In this document: piece by piece, positions 32,968-40,834 of the stretch
Layout: every line of letters begins with the position of its first letter
How positions within the stretch are numbered: position 1 is the first letter of the stretch
Assembly: GCA_021641225.1 (NCBI GenBank)
Contig: JAJWXI010000002.1
Span: 1-42,773 of the forward strand
Reading direction: 5' to 3'
Source: Collinsella aerofaciens
GTDB lineage: Bacteria > Actinomycetota > Coriobacteriia > Coriobacteriales > Coriobacteriaceae
Length of the DNA stretch: 42,773 bases
Position numbers and translations under genes: made by a program
The notes under the pieces: model-generated
What the model saw: only the letters and a program-made list of their open reading frames with translations
Database searches by the model: none
What the model was told of the DNA's origin: nothing

Positions 32968-33624
32968 CTATTTACCACCTTTCATAGCCGGAATTCGGCC
33001 AACAACGGGAATACCCAGGAGCTCTTCTGCCTCTTCGGCACCGCGGATGCGGGTATTGAGCATGTCTGCCAAAACGACATAGGCAACTGCGATAAAGATA
33101 CCGGCGAGGAACGCGACGGCAATATACAGCGTGCGCTTGGGGCCGCTGGGGGCTTCGGGGGTCTTAGCCTCGTCGATAACGTTGATGCTCTGGGCAGCGC
33201 CGACGTTCTGAGCGACCGTACTCACCGAGCTGGCAATGGCCTTTGCGACCTCAGCCGTCTCCTTGGCATCGGTGCCGGTAACCGAAAGCGTAATGACACG
33301 CGTGGTGGTCTCGGAGGAAACAGACACCTTGTAGTCATCCAGATCGGTGAGGCCCAGTTCTTTGGCGGCGCCGCTCTTAACGCTATCGCTATCCAGCAGC
33401 GTGGCGATATCGTTGGAAAGCATCTGGCTCGCCGAGAGATCGTTGTAGCTCATCTGACCGCTATCGTCGGTCTTGGCGAGAATGTACATGCTCGTCGTCG
33501 CGGTATAGGTGTTGTCCATCGCAACGAAGGACACGATGCCCATGGCGATCGCGCAGACCACCGGAAGGGTGATGACCAGCTTGAGGTGCTTCTTCAGCAG
33601 CTGGAACAGTTCGAGAAGGGTCAT
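32968..33624 (-). CDS. Polysaccharide chain-length / kinase-activating membrane protein (CpsC/YveK)
   Basis: The 218-residue Wzz-type protein has two membrane helices, about residues 16-35 and 166-186. An external region lies between them, ending in the proline-rich APSGPKR. A cytoplasmic tail (RIRGAEEAEELLGIPVVGRIPAMKGGK) is the part that activates the partner kinase in the family. It is first in the trio with kinase and phosphatase. The ATG is preceded by GAAAGG. Promoter-like AT-rich DNA lies in 33625-33720, but I could not choose a -10 and -35. Confidence 0.92.
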   Translation of the reverse strand: MTLLELFQLLKKHLKLVITLPVVCAIAMGIVSFVAMDNTYTATTSMYILAKTDDSGQMSYNDLSASQMLSNDIATLLDSDSVKSGAAKELGLTDLDDYKVSVSSETTTRVITLSVTGTDAKETAEVAKAIASSVSTVAQNVGAAQSINVIDEAKTPEAPSGPKRTLYIAVAFLAGIFIAVAYVVLADMLNTRIRGAEEAEELLGIPVVGRIPAMKGGK

Positions 33625-33765
33625 GCAGCTTGCCTTTCATTTCCCCAGTTCGGATTGACAAAACTGTCCGTATGTTATCGCATCTTTTTACCGAGACCAA
33701 ACTCTATACATAAGAAACAGGCTCTCCTGTAAAAATGTCGGAAGCAATCGTAAAATTGCACAACA

Positions 33766-33794
33766 ACGCCGCACCCGAAAGTCAAATGCGGCGT
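33766..33794 (-). terminator. Terminator after phoR
   Basis: ACGCCGCA pairs with TGCGGCGT around a 13-nt loop; on the minus strand TTGTTGTGCAATTTT follows. It lies 25 nt past the phoR stop and separates it from the capsule module. Confidence 0.7.
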
Positions 33795-33819
33795 CTACAT
33801 CAATATCTATGTTGTATCG

Positions 33820-35244
33820 CTATGCGAATGGCTCGTCCTGCTGTATGGGAAACGTCACCGTAATGGTGGTTCCCACGCCCAACTCGCTCGACAGGTCGAG
33901 CGTGGCGTGATGATACAGGGCCGCATGCTTGACAATGGCAAGCCCCAGGCCGGTTCCGCCGCGTGCCTTGGACCTACTCTTGTCCACGCGATAGAACCGC
34001 TCAAATACCTTGCCCTGTTCTTCAGGCGCGATACCGATTCCCGTGTCGGCGACAGCGAGGAACGGATGGCCTTCGTCGTCGGTGCCGCACTGCAACGTAA
34101 CCGTACCGCCGGGTCGATTGTAGCGGATGGCGTTGCTTGCCAGATTATAGATGAGCTCGTCGATCAAGCGCGACACGCCTTCGATGACCACAGGCTTGGT
34201 CTCATGACTTATCGTCACATTCGCCTGACGGGCAACCTGTTCAAGACGCTGCTCAACCGCGTAGATCGCACGAGAGAGCTCAATAGGCTCCGTGGACCCA
34301 ATGGGCACCGCCTCGCCCTCAGTCGCACGCTCGGCCTCGTCCAAGTTAGACAGCGTAAGGATGTCGTTGACAAGCGCTGCCAAGCGGCCCGCCTCACGAT
34401 AGATGCGACCGCCAAAGTTGCGCAGGTCGTCCTCGCCCTCGACCATGCCATTCGCGATGAGCTCGGCATAGCCCGAAATCGCCGTAAGCGGCGTCTTGAG
34501 CTCATGGGTGATATTCGCCGTGAACTCGCGGCGCATACGGTCGTTGTCCGCTAGCACCGCCATTTGGCGCTTGAGTTCCTGGCGCTGCGACTCGATACGC
34601 TCAAGCATGGGGACCATCTCGGCATAGGCGTGCTCATAGCTACGGCGTGGGTGATCCAAATCCACCTCTTGCAACGGCGCGATGATGGCACGGGACTCAC
34701 GGCGCGCCATAAAAAACGAGAGTACCGCACCCGCTGCTGCGATAAGCAGCATCGGCGCCAGCATCGACAGCAAAATCGCCGCAACGCCAGGCTGGGCCTG
34801 CGCCAAGCGAACGACCTGGCCGTTATCAAGGGTGACGGCGCGATACAGCATAATCTCGTCGAGTGTAGAGCTTGCGCGCTCCGCGGAACCCGAACCACTC
34901 TCAAAGGCCTCGATGACCTCGGGGCGATCGCCATGGTTGGGCAGTGTGGAAGGCGACGCCTCGTTGTCGTAGGCAACAGATCCGTCCTTATTGATCAGCG
35001 TGATACGAAGATCCTCGCGATCGAGGCTTCGCAAGAACGGAATGGGCTCCTGCTGCTCGTCAAGGGCGGCAGCAATGAGCTCGGTTTCCTGCGCCAGATT
35101 GGCACTCGTGGCATCCGCCAAAGTGTTTTGCACAAAGAACGCACCCAGCACCGTAAACGCCACGATAACTGCCATGGCGCAGACAAAGATCGTCACAAAA
35201 ACGCGGTGCGACAGCGTATGTTTTCCCTGGGGGGCGAAGACCAC
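33820..35244 (-). CDS. PhoR-like sensor histidine kinase
   Basis: The 474-residue kinase has a first membrane helix about 14-36, an external sensor of about 120 residues, a second helix about 155-177, then a cytoplasmic linker and dimerisation helix. The H-box reads TANITHELKTPLTAISGYAEL (phospho-His247). The N-box NLASNAIRYN, G1 DTGIGIAPEEQGKVFERFYRVD and G2 GGTGLGLAIVKH are intact. It shares features with PhoR/ResE kinases of phosphate control. It starts 3 nt after its response regulator, and pstB precedes that gene, which supports phosphate sensing. Its promoter may lie before pstB. Confidence 0.92.
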   Translation of the reverse strand: MVFAPQGKHTLSHRVFVTIFVCAMAVIVAFTVLGAFFVQNTLADATSANLAQETELIAAALDEQQEPIPFLRSLDREDLRITLINKDGSVAYDNEASPSTLPNHGDRPEVIEAFESGSGSAERASSTLDEIMLYRAVTLDNGQVVRLAQAQPGVAAILLSMLAPMLLIAAAGAVLSFFMARRESRAIIAPLQEVDLDHPRRSYEHAYAEMVPMLERIESQRQELKRQMAVLADNDRMRREFTANITHELKTPLTAISGYAELIANGMVEGEDDLRNFGGRIYREAGRLAALVNDILTLSNLDEAERATEGEAVPIGSTEPIELSRAIYAVEQRLEQVARQANVTISHETKPVVIEGVSRLIDELIYNLASNAIRYNRPGGTVTLQCGTDDEGHPFLAVADTGIGIAPEEQGKVFERFYRVDKSRSKARGGTGLGLAIVKHAALYHHATLDLSSELGVGTTITVTFPIQQDEPFA

Positions 35245-35247
35245 GGG

Positions 35248-35976
35248 TTACTCCTCCGATGCGGTGGCCGCGGTGTCGTCGCCTTCGGCACCATCACCGG
35301 CAGAAGGCTCGGCCAAGCGGTAGCCCACGCCGCGCACGGTCTCGATGGCGCTGGCATGCTCGCCCAGTTTTTGGCGAAGCGTCTGCACGTGCACGTCGAC
35401 GGTGCGCGAACCGCCGTCGAAGTCCCAGCCCCACACGCTCTGCAGCAACGACTCGCGGGTAAAGACCACGCCGGGCTTGCGCATGAGGTACTCGAGCAGG
35501 TCGAACTCGCGCAGGGTGAGCTTAAGCGGCTCGCCGGCAACGGTCACCTCGCGATGGCTGGGCGAGAGCACAATGTCGCCCACGCTGAGCACATCGCTTG
35601 CCTGTTTGACCATGCCGCCGCGACGCAGCAGTGCGCGGCAGCGGCTGGCGAGCTCCATGAGCGAAAACGGCTTAGTCAGGTAATCGTCGGCACCGCCATC
35701 GAGCGCCATCACCTTGTCGAGCTCGGTATCCTTGGCGGTAAGCATCATGATGGGCACCGTCGCCGTCAGGCGATCGGCACGCAGTCGACGCATAATCGCC
35801 AAGCCATCGGTATCGGGCAGCATGATGTCGAGCAGGACGGCATCGGGTACCCGTCGCGCCACAGCAGCCTTAAACTCACCGTCGCACGAAAAGCCTTCGG
35901 CCTCAATCCCCTGCTTGCGCAGCGCATAGACCGTCAAATCCCTGATGTTGTCATCGTCCTCGACGTAATAGATCAT
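35248..35976 (-). CDS. PhoP/PhoB-like response regulator
   Basis: The protein has 242 residues from the ATG at 35976, chosen because AAAGGGG lies 6 nt upstream; eight more codons are open in frame. The receiver starts MIYYVEDDDNIRDL with the phospho-acceptor Asp50 in LLDIMLPD; TAKD and DDYLTKPF follow. The C-terminal winged helix is OmpR-type (LTLREFDLLEYLMRKPG...RTVDVHVQTLRQKL). A roughly 20-residue acidic tail (GDGAEGDDTAATASEE) is unusual. It is a DNA-binding activator or repressor of phosphate genes by context: pstB lies upstream and its kinase immediately downstream. The gap to pstB holds a perfect 14-bp palindrome. Confidence 0.92.
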   Translation of the reverse strand: MIYYVEDDDNIRDLTVYALRKQGIEAEGFSCDGEFKAAVARRVPDAVLLDIMLPDTDGLAIMRRLRADRLTATVPIMMLTAKDTELDKVMALDGGADDYLTKPFSLMELASRCRALLRRGGMVKQASDVLSVGDIVLSPSHREVTVAGEPLKLTLREFDLLEYLMRKPGVVFTRESLLQSVWGWDFDGGSRTVDVHVQTLRQKLGEHASAIETVRGVGYRLAEPSAGDGAEGDDTAATASEE

Positions 35977-36016
35977 GTTGAACCCCTTTGCGGCCGGCAT
36001 GACCGCATCTTAACCC

Positions 36017-36030
36017 TAAAGGTACCTTTA
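36017..36030. promoter_or_regulatory. Perfect palindrome between pstB and the regulator
   Basis: TAAAGGTACCTTTA is self-complementary over 14 bp and lies in the 64-nt gap between pstB and phoP. It could be an operator or a weak processing site. No promoter was assigned. Confidence 0.35.
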
Positions 36031-36040
36031 CTAGATGGTA

Positions 36041-36916
36041 TCAGCCAAAACGCCCCGTCAAATAATCCGCCGTGCGCGGATCGGTCGGATTCTTGAAGAG
36101 TTGCGCGGTGGGCGCGTGCTCCACCAGCTCACCCAGCAAAAAGAATGCGACCGAATCGGAGATACGCGCCGCCTGCTGCATATTGTGCGTAACGACCACG
36201 AGCGTGCAGGTCTCTTTGAGCTCGCAGGCCAGCTGCTCCACCACCAGCGTCGACACAGGGTCGAGTGCCGAGGTCGGCTCGTCCATCAGCAGAATGTCGG
36301 GCTGCACGGCAAGTGCGCGGGCGATGCACAGACGCTGCTGCTGGCCGCCCGAAAGACCCAGACCCGACTCTTTGAGCTTGTCCTTGACCTCATCCCATAG
36401 CGCAGCGCGACGAAGGGAGTCCTCGACCAGCTCATCCAGCGCAGCGCGATCGCGCACACCCATACCGCGCGGACCATACGCGACGTTGTCGTAGATGCTC
36501 ATGGGAAACGGGTTGGGGCGCTGGAACACCATGCCCACGCGCTGGCGAAGGCGGCAGATGTCGTAGTCGCCCAGGATATCTTGACCATCGAGCGCAATCT
36601 TGCCCTCGATGCGGCAGTCCTTGATGCCGTCGTTCATGCGGTTAAAGCAGCGCAGCAACGTGGACTTTCCGCAGCCCGAAGGCCCGATGAACGAGGTAAT
36701 CTGCTTGTCGCGGATCTTGATATTCACGTCCTTGAGCGCATGGTGGTCGCCATAGAACAGGTCGAGGCCCTCAACATCGATTCGCGTCGGCGAGGCGGCA
36801 AGATCCTCTGCCGTGGGGCGAGTCGCATCCCCAACCTCGCGCTCGTGCGCGGCCTCGGCCTGCGCTTTCATGAGTTCTTCAAGCTCCGTGGGCTCCACAG
36901 CCGCAGCAGCCGTCAT
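36041..36916 (-). CDS. pstB: Phosphate ABC transporter ATP-binding protein PstB
   Basis: The protein has 291 residues from the ATG at 36916 (GGAGG 8 nt upstream). A 43-residue acidic, helical N-terminal extension precedes the ABC domain. Walker A is GPSGCGKST (78-86), the signature is LSGGQQQR, Walker B is ILLMDEPTSALD, and the switch histidine is in VVVTHNMQQAARISD. Phosphate-specific wording such as CFNRMNDGI, FQRPNPFPMSIYDNVAYGPR and ADYLTGRFG matches PstB. It powers the high-affinity phosphate importer. pstS, pstC, pstA and phoU are not adjacent: upstream is a sensor kinase gene and downstream a response regulator. So pstB appears separated from its permease and cotranscribed with phoP-phoR. 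Confidence 0.95.
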   Translation of the reverse strand: MTAAAAVEPTELEELMKAQAEAAHEREVGDATRPTAEDLAASPTRIDVEGLDLFYGDHHALKDVNIKIRDKQITSFIGPSGCGKSTLLRCFNRMNDGIKDCRIEGKIALDGQDILGDYDICRLRQRVGMVFQRPNPFPMSIYDNVAYGPRGMGVRDRAALDELVEDSLRRAALWDEVKDKLKESGLGLSGGQQQRLCIARALAVQPDILLMDEPTSALDPVSTLVVEQLACELKETCTLVVVTHNMQQAARISDSVAFFLLGELVEHAPTAQLFKNPTDPRTADYLTGRFG

Positions 36917-36991
36917 ACCGCATACCTCCACATCGATATCAATTCAGCAGTATCGATAGTAGGAATCGCGGCTCATATGCACGTGAGCGCA

Positions 36992-37009
36992 TTGTCAAGT
37001 GTTTGTAAG
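36992..37009 (-). promoter_or_regulatory. PhoP-box-like direct repeat before pstB
   Basis: On the minus strand TTACAA and TTGACA are repeated with a 10-bp period, similar to the TTAACA direct repeats bound by PhoP in Bacillus. The second copy, TTGACA, is also a perfect -35 sequence; the -10 is weak (TATGAG). It is about 76 nt before the pstB start and overlaps the end of the preceding kinase gap. Confidence 0.45.
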
Positions 37010-37019
37010 GGCACACTGG

Positions 37020-38258
37020 CTATGCGGCGGGCAGCTCGATGGTGAATATCGTGTGTTCGGGCGTCGATTCACATGCAACGGTACCGCCGTGCGCGCATAC
37101 GATCTCCTTGGCGATGGCAAGCCCCAGTCCAGCGCCGCCGCGATTGGTCGCACGCGCCGCATCCAGGCGATAGAACTTCTCAAAGATCACCTTGAGCTTT
37201 GCCTCAGGGATGGGATCGCCCTGATTGATAAAGCGCACGCGCACGCCACCGCCGCCCCGGCGTCTGGCCTCGATCGTGATGGTCGAGCCCTCATAGCTAT
37301 AGGCAATAGCGTTTTTCATGATGTTGTTGAACACGCGAGCCATTTTGTCGCCATCCACGAGCACCGTCAGGTCCTCGCGAATATCAACTTGGACTTCCTT
37401 ATGCTGCTCGTTGAGGATGGGATAGAACTCGTCAGCCACCTGAGCCAGCAGCAACCCCAGATCAACATAGCCGCGCGTGAGCACGATATCGTGGAAGTCA
37501 AAGCGCGTGATATCGAAGAACTCTTCGATGAGCGTATCGAGCCGGTGCGCCTTGTCGAGCGCCACGCCCGTAAAGTGCGCACGTTGCTCAACCGGCAGCT
37601 CGGGAGCCTCTTGCAGCAGCGAAAGATAGCCCACCACACTGGCAAGCGGGGTGCGTAGGTCATGTGCCAAGTACGTGACCAGATCGTCCTTGCGATGAGA
37701 TTCGTCACGCAAGGCCTGTTGCACCTTGCGCTCACGGTCACGCACGCGGTTAAGGGCGCCCTCGACCTCCAAGAAGTCGCCGTCGATGTTGTCCCAGGTG
37801 TCGGGGTGATCGATCAGGCGATCTTGAATACGAGCAGCCAGCACACAATCGGCATGCTGCTCGCCCTGCTCGTAGCCCTGGTAGTACAGGGCGCGGCCGC
37901 ACAAGAACAGCACGCACGCGGCAAGCGCCAGCACAAAGCCAAGCATGTTGAATACAAAGCCGGCATCGAACAGCACCGGCCCTTCGATGCCGCCGAGCGC
38001 CATGGCGCCAATCGCCAACGTCATGGCCCACGCGGCGCCGCCAATCACCACGCAGCGGCACACGATCTCAAATCGATCGATCAGCAAAAAGCCAACAAGC
38101 AGCACCGCCAAGATTCCAGCGATGTTATCGATGCCAATCAGCAGCAGGCTCAGCAAAAAGAGCAGCACCGTTGCAAGCGCGCGGTTGTCGACGACTGACC
38201 TCACGTATTCAAAGAGTCGATCGGGCACCTCGAACGCTTGCCTATCGTCTTTTGTCAT
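37020..38258 (-). CDS. VanS-like sensor histidine kinase
   Basis: The protein has 412 residues from the ATG at 38258 (GAGGA upstream); longer frames would overlap the response regulator gene. Four membrane helices (about 28-42, 46-60, 66-90, 100-122) with very short loops replace a large external sensor domain. The H-box, YLAHDLRTPLASVVGYLSLLQEAPELPVEQ (His199), is very close to the enterococcal VanS sequence, as is LDKAHRLDTLIEEFFDITRF. The ATP-binding N, G1 and G2 boxes are present (NNIMKNAIAYS, GGAGLGLAIAKE). It pairs with the VanR-like regulator 26 nt upstream. No vanHAX genes are here. It probably senses a cell-wall state (inference). Confidence 0.93.
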   Translation of the reverse strand: MTKDDRQAFEVPDRLFEYVRSVVDNRALATVLLFLLSLLLIGIDNIAGILAVLLVGFLLIDRFEIVCRCVVIGGAAWAMTLAIGAMALGGIEGPVLFDAGFVFNMLGFVLALAACVLFLCGRALYYQGYEQGEQHADCVLAARIQDRLIDHPDTWDNIDGDFLEVEGALNRVRDRERKVQQALRDESHRKDDLVTYLAHDLRTPLASVVGYLSLLQEAPELPVEQRAHFTGVALDKAHRLDTLIEEFFDITRFDFHDIVLTRGYVDLGLLLAQVADEFYPILNEQHKEVQVDIREDLTVLVDGDKMARVFNNIMKNAIAYSYEGSTITIEARRRGGGGVRVRFINQGDPIPEAKLKVIFEKFYRLDAARATNRGGAGLGLAIAKEIVCAHGGTVACESTPEHTIFTIELPAA

Positions 38259-38284
38259 ATCAAGATCCTCACAAGCGAAAAGCG

Positions 38285-38980
38285 TTATTCGATGATGTAG
38301 CCGACGCCCCAGACGTTTTTGATAAAGCGCGGCTTTTGTGCGTCGTCGCCGATCTTTTCGCGCAAGTGGCGAATGTGCACCATCACCGTATTGTTGGAGC
38401 CGGGCATAAAGTCCTCGTTCCATACCGCGCGGAACAGGTCCTCCACGGCCACCACGCTGCCGCGATGCTCGACCAGATACAGCAAGATTGAATACTCGGT
38501 GGGTGTGAGGCGTACCGGTGAACCGTCCACCGTTACGGAACGAGCATCGCGGTTGATCTCCAAGCCGTCGAGCTGAATGGTCGGCGACTCGGCCGCCTGC
38601 GCACGGCTACCGTAGCTGGTGTAGCGGCGAAGCTGAGCGTGCACACGCGCGATGAGCTCCAGCGGGCGGAACGGCTTAACCACGTAATCGTCCGCACCAA
38701 GCGAAAGGCCCTCGATCTTGTCTTGCTGGGCATCGCGCGCCGTCAGCATGATCACAGGATAGGTATGGCTGGAACGGATCGTACGCAGCAGCTCAAATCC
38801 ATCGATATCGGGCAGCATGACATCCAGCAGCGCCAAATCGAACTCCTGCTCCAAGATTGCCTTGGCAGCATCGGCCCCGCTATAGGCAATCTGGACATCA
38901 AAGCCCTCTTTTGTAAGGTAGATACCAACCAAGTCGGCGATGGCCTTCTCGTCATCAACTACCAGTATGCGCTCGTTCAT
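38285..38980 (-). CDS. VanR-like response regulator
   Basis: This 231-residue OmpR-family regulator has its receiver phospho-acceptor at Asp53 (LALLDVMLPDIDG). ADDYVVKPFRPLELIARVHAQLRRY and SNNTVMVHIRHLREKIGDDAQKPRFIKNVWGVGYIIE are strikingly like VanR of vancomycin-resistant enterococci. It is cotranscribed with the VanS-like kinase downstream. A serine D,D-carboxypeptidase gene is divergent from it, about 197 nt away, and is a natural target: trimming D-Ala changes peptidoglycan pentapeptides. That link is inference from position. Resistance to vancomycin is not indicated, because ligase genes are absent in the window. Confidence 0.94.
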   Translation of the reverse strand: MNERILVVDDEKAIADLVGIYLTKEGFDVQIAYSGADAAKAILEQEFDLALLDVMLPDIDGFELLRTIRSSHTYPVIMLTARDAQQDKIEGLSLGADDYVVKPFRPLELIARVHAQLRRYTSYGSRAQAAESPTIQLDGLEINRDARSVTVDGSPVRLTPTEYSILLYLVEHRGSVVAVEDLFRAVWNEDFMPGSNNTVMVHIRHLREKIGDDAQKPRFIKNVWGVGYIIE

Positions 38981-39177
38981 GCGTGCTCCTCTCGCGCTCC
39001 ATTATGCCCGAGGGGGCGCACGCCACACACAACAAGCGTGGGTGATTAAGTCGGCCTTAAGCACCCTTGTGCCCGTTCGGGCGCGGATGTGGGCCACGCA
39101 CGCACGCGATGATCGTCGACGCCGGCAAACGATATACTCTAGTTCCAGAAGAGACCATCCCGTCGAAAGCGAAATCT

Positions 39178-40518
39178 GTGAAGTCCCTCACCTCTTTTGC
39201 AAAGCGCTCAGCCCAGCTTGCCGCCGGCTTTGTCTGCGCTATCGCCCTTGCCGCTGGCGCGCCCACCGTCGCCGGCGCCCAAGTGCTCACGACCGACAAT
39301 GTTTGCGGCAAAACCGCCGATGCGCGCGGCATCTCGGCCGAAAACCTGCCCGATATCGATGCGACCAATGCCCTCGTCATGGGCAAAGACGGTACCGTCT
39401 ACTATGCCCGCGGCGCCGATGAGCAGGTCAAGATTGCCTCGATCACCAAGGTCATGACCGCAATCCTAACCGTCGAGAATTGCAAGATGGACGAGAAGGT
39501 CACGGTGAGCAACGCCGCAGCCACCGTGGGTAATTCGACCGCTGGCTTGCTCGAAGGCGACGAGCTTACCGTGGAGCAGGCACTGCGCGGCCTGATGATT
39601 CCCTCGGGCAACGACGCCGCCATCGTTCTCGCCGAATATGTGGGCAAGAAGATCGACCCTAAGACCAAAGACGCTGAGGTCACATTTGTGAAGGCCATGA
39701 ACGAGCGCGCTAAGAAGCTCGGCTGCACCGGCACGCTTTTTGAAAACCCGCATGGTCTGGACTTTGATGAGTGGGCTGGCGATATGCACTCAACCGCACA
39801 CGACGTAGCGCTGATGATGCAGGAGGCCATGAAAAACAACACGATCCGCGAGGTCGTAGCGAGCGAGGATTCCTGGATCGAGGTCACGGGCGCCGACGGC
39901 ACCGACCATTCGCATTCCATGGACACGCATAACTATTTGCTGGGCCAAGATGGCAACATCGGTGGCAAGACCGGCACCACCGACGATGCAGGCTATTGCT
40001 TTACGAGCGCCTACAACCGCGATGGCGACGAGATCTACACCGTTGTTTTGAACTCCACCACCACCGACCAGCGCTTTACCGATACCGCAACCCTTGCCAA
40101 CTGGTACTACGGTCACAAGGTGACGGTCGCGATCGCCAACACGCAGGAAAAGACCGCCAACGGCAACCCGCTTATGGCGCGCATCAGTCAAACCGACTGG
40201 ACGGATAAGACGATCGACGCCACGCTCGCCGATCCTACGGCGCAAGCGACCGTGTTTTCCCTTGCCGGCGAGGTAACCGAAAAGGTTAGCTACGACGATC
40301 TTTCGGGCACGGTGCATGTGGGCGACAAGGTGGGCAGCGTTACGCTCAAGCAGGACGGCACCAAAATCGCCGTTATGGACCTGGTTGCCGACGAGGAAGG
40401 CGCAGGGCCGAATCCCATTGAATGGATACTCGTGAAGCTCGATCGCTTGGGCCGCCGCATCGACAACCGCCCGCTCACAGCCGAGAGCGAGACCGTAGCC
40501 AAGGCGCCCAAGGCGTAG
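39178..40518 (+). CDS. Secreted serine D-Ala-D-Ala carboxypeptidase (PBP5/DacA type)
   Basis: The protein has 446 residues from a GTG start, which gives a clean signal peptide: KSLTSFAKRSAQ, then LAAGFVCAIALAAGAPTVAGA, cleaved near Ala34. Upstream in-frame ATGs at 39067 and 39109 would add a non-signal leader, and a TATACT at 39133-39138 looks like the promoter -10. Active-site motifs are SITK (88-91), SGN (143-145) and KTG (264-266). A C-terminal beta domain of PBP5 type follows. The tail PIEWILVKLDRLGRRI may be an amphipathic anchor; there is no C-terminal membrane helix. It trims the terminal D-Ala of peptidoglycan stems outside the cell. It is divergent from the VanRS-like pair. Confidence 0.93.
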   Translation: MKSLTSFAKRSAQLAAGFVCAIALAAGAPTVAGAQVLTTDNVCGKTADARGISAENLPDIDATNALVMGKDGTVYYARGADEQVKIASITKVMTAILTVENCKMDEKVTVSNAAATVGNSTAGLLEGDELTVEQALRGLMIPSGNDAAIVLAEYVGKKIDPKTKDAEVTFVKAMNERAKKLGCTGTLFENPHGLDFDEWAGDMHSTAHDVALMMQEAMKNNTIREVVASEDSWIEVTGADGTDHSHSMDTHNYLLGQDGNIGGKTGTTDDAGYCFTSAYNRDGDEIYTVVLNSTTTDQRFTDTATLANWYYGHKVTVAIANTQEKTANGNPLMARISQTDWTDKTIDATLADPTAQATVFSLAGEVTEKVSYDDLSGTVHVGDKVGSVTLKQDGTKIAVMDLVADEEGAGPNPIEWILVKLDRLGRRIDNRPLTAESETVAKAPKA

Positions 40519-40543
40519 GGCCGGAGCGATATCACATCGAACC

Positions 40544-40575
40544 AAATGAGGCGTCCAACGGGGCGCCTCATTTTT
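40544..40575 (+). terminator. Terminator after the carboxypeptidase
   Basis: AAATGAGGCG pairs with CGCCTCATTT around a 10-nt loop, followed by TTTTT on the plus strand. It is 26 nt past the stop. Confidence 0.85.
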
Positions 40576-40578
40576 GAG

Positions 40579-40594
40579 GGTTCGAATCCCCAGC
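40579..40594 (+). other. tRNA T-arm fragment, inverted copy
   Basis: GGTTCGAATCCCCAGC is identical to the T-arm of the tRNA-Ser on the opposite strand (40659-40674), and TCTCCGCA follows shortly after, like a tRNA 3' end. No tRNA body precedes it. It may be a relic of a second tRNA-Ser or an old integration scar. Confidence 0.55.
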
Positions 40595-40609
40595 CTCCTT
40601 TCTCCGCAC

Positions 40610-40635
40610 AAAAAAGGGCCCCAAATGGGACCCTT
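40610..40635 (-). terminator. Terminator after tRNA-Ser
   Basis: AAGGG and CCC pair with GGG and CCCTT around AAAT with one mismatch. On the minus strand it follows the tRNA by 14 nt and ends in a TTTTTT run. Confidence 0.75.
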
Positions 40636-40649
40636 CTTTCAAGTCATAC

Positions 40650-40740
40650 TGGCGGAGAGCTGGGGATTCGAACCCCAGATGCCCTTTTGGGGCATACTCG
40701 CTTAGCAGGCGAGCACCTTCGGCCTCTCGGTCAGCTCTCC
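40650..40740 (-). tRNA. tRNA-Ser (GCU anticodon)
   Basis: On the minus strand GGAGAGC pairs with GCTCTCC as the acceptor stem, and CCA is encoded at the 3' end. The anticodon loop reads CTGCTAA between CTCGC and GCGAG, giving GCU, which reads AGC/AGU serine codons. The long variable arm (GCCC...GGGC) and the T-arm GGTTCGAATCC are typical of class II tRNA-Ser. Confidence 0.95.
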
Positions 40741-40834
40741 GTAACAGCCGTTCTATAGTAACCAAACAGTCGAAGTTGGGCAAGAGGGAATTTTCTAATT
40801 GTCCAGTGGCCTTTCCTCCTTGCAGTTTTCGCTA

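Noticed and set aside
39067..39177. Upstream ATG starts for the carboxypeptidase
   Set aside because: They add a leader before the signal peptide and include the probable promoter -10.
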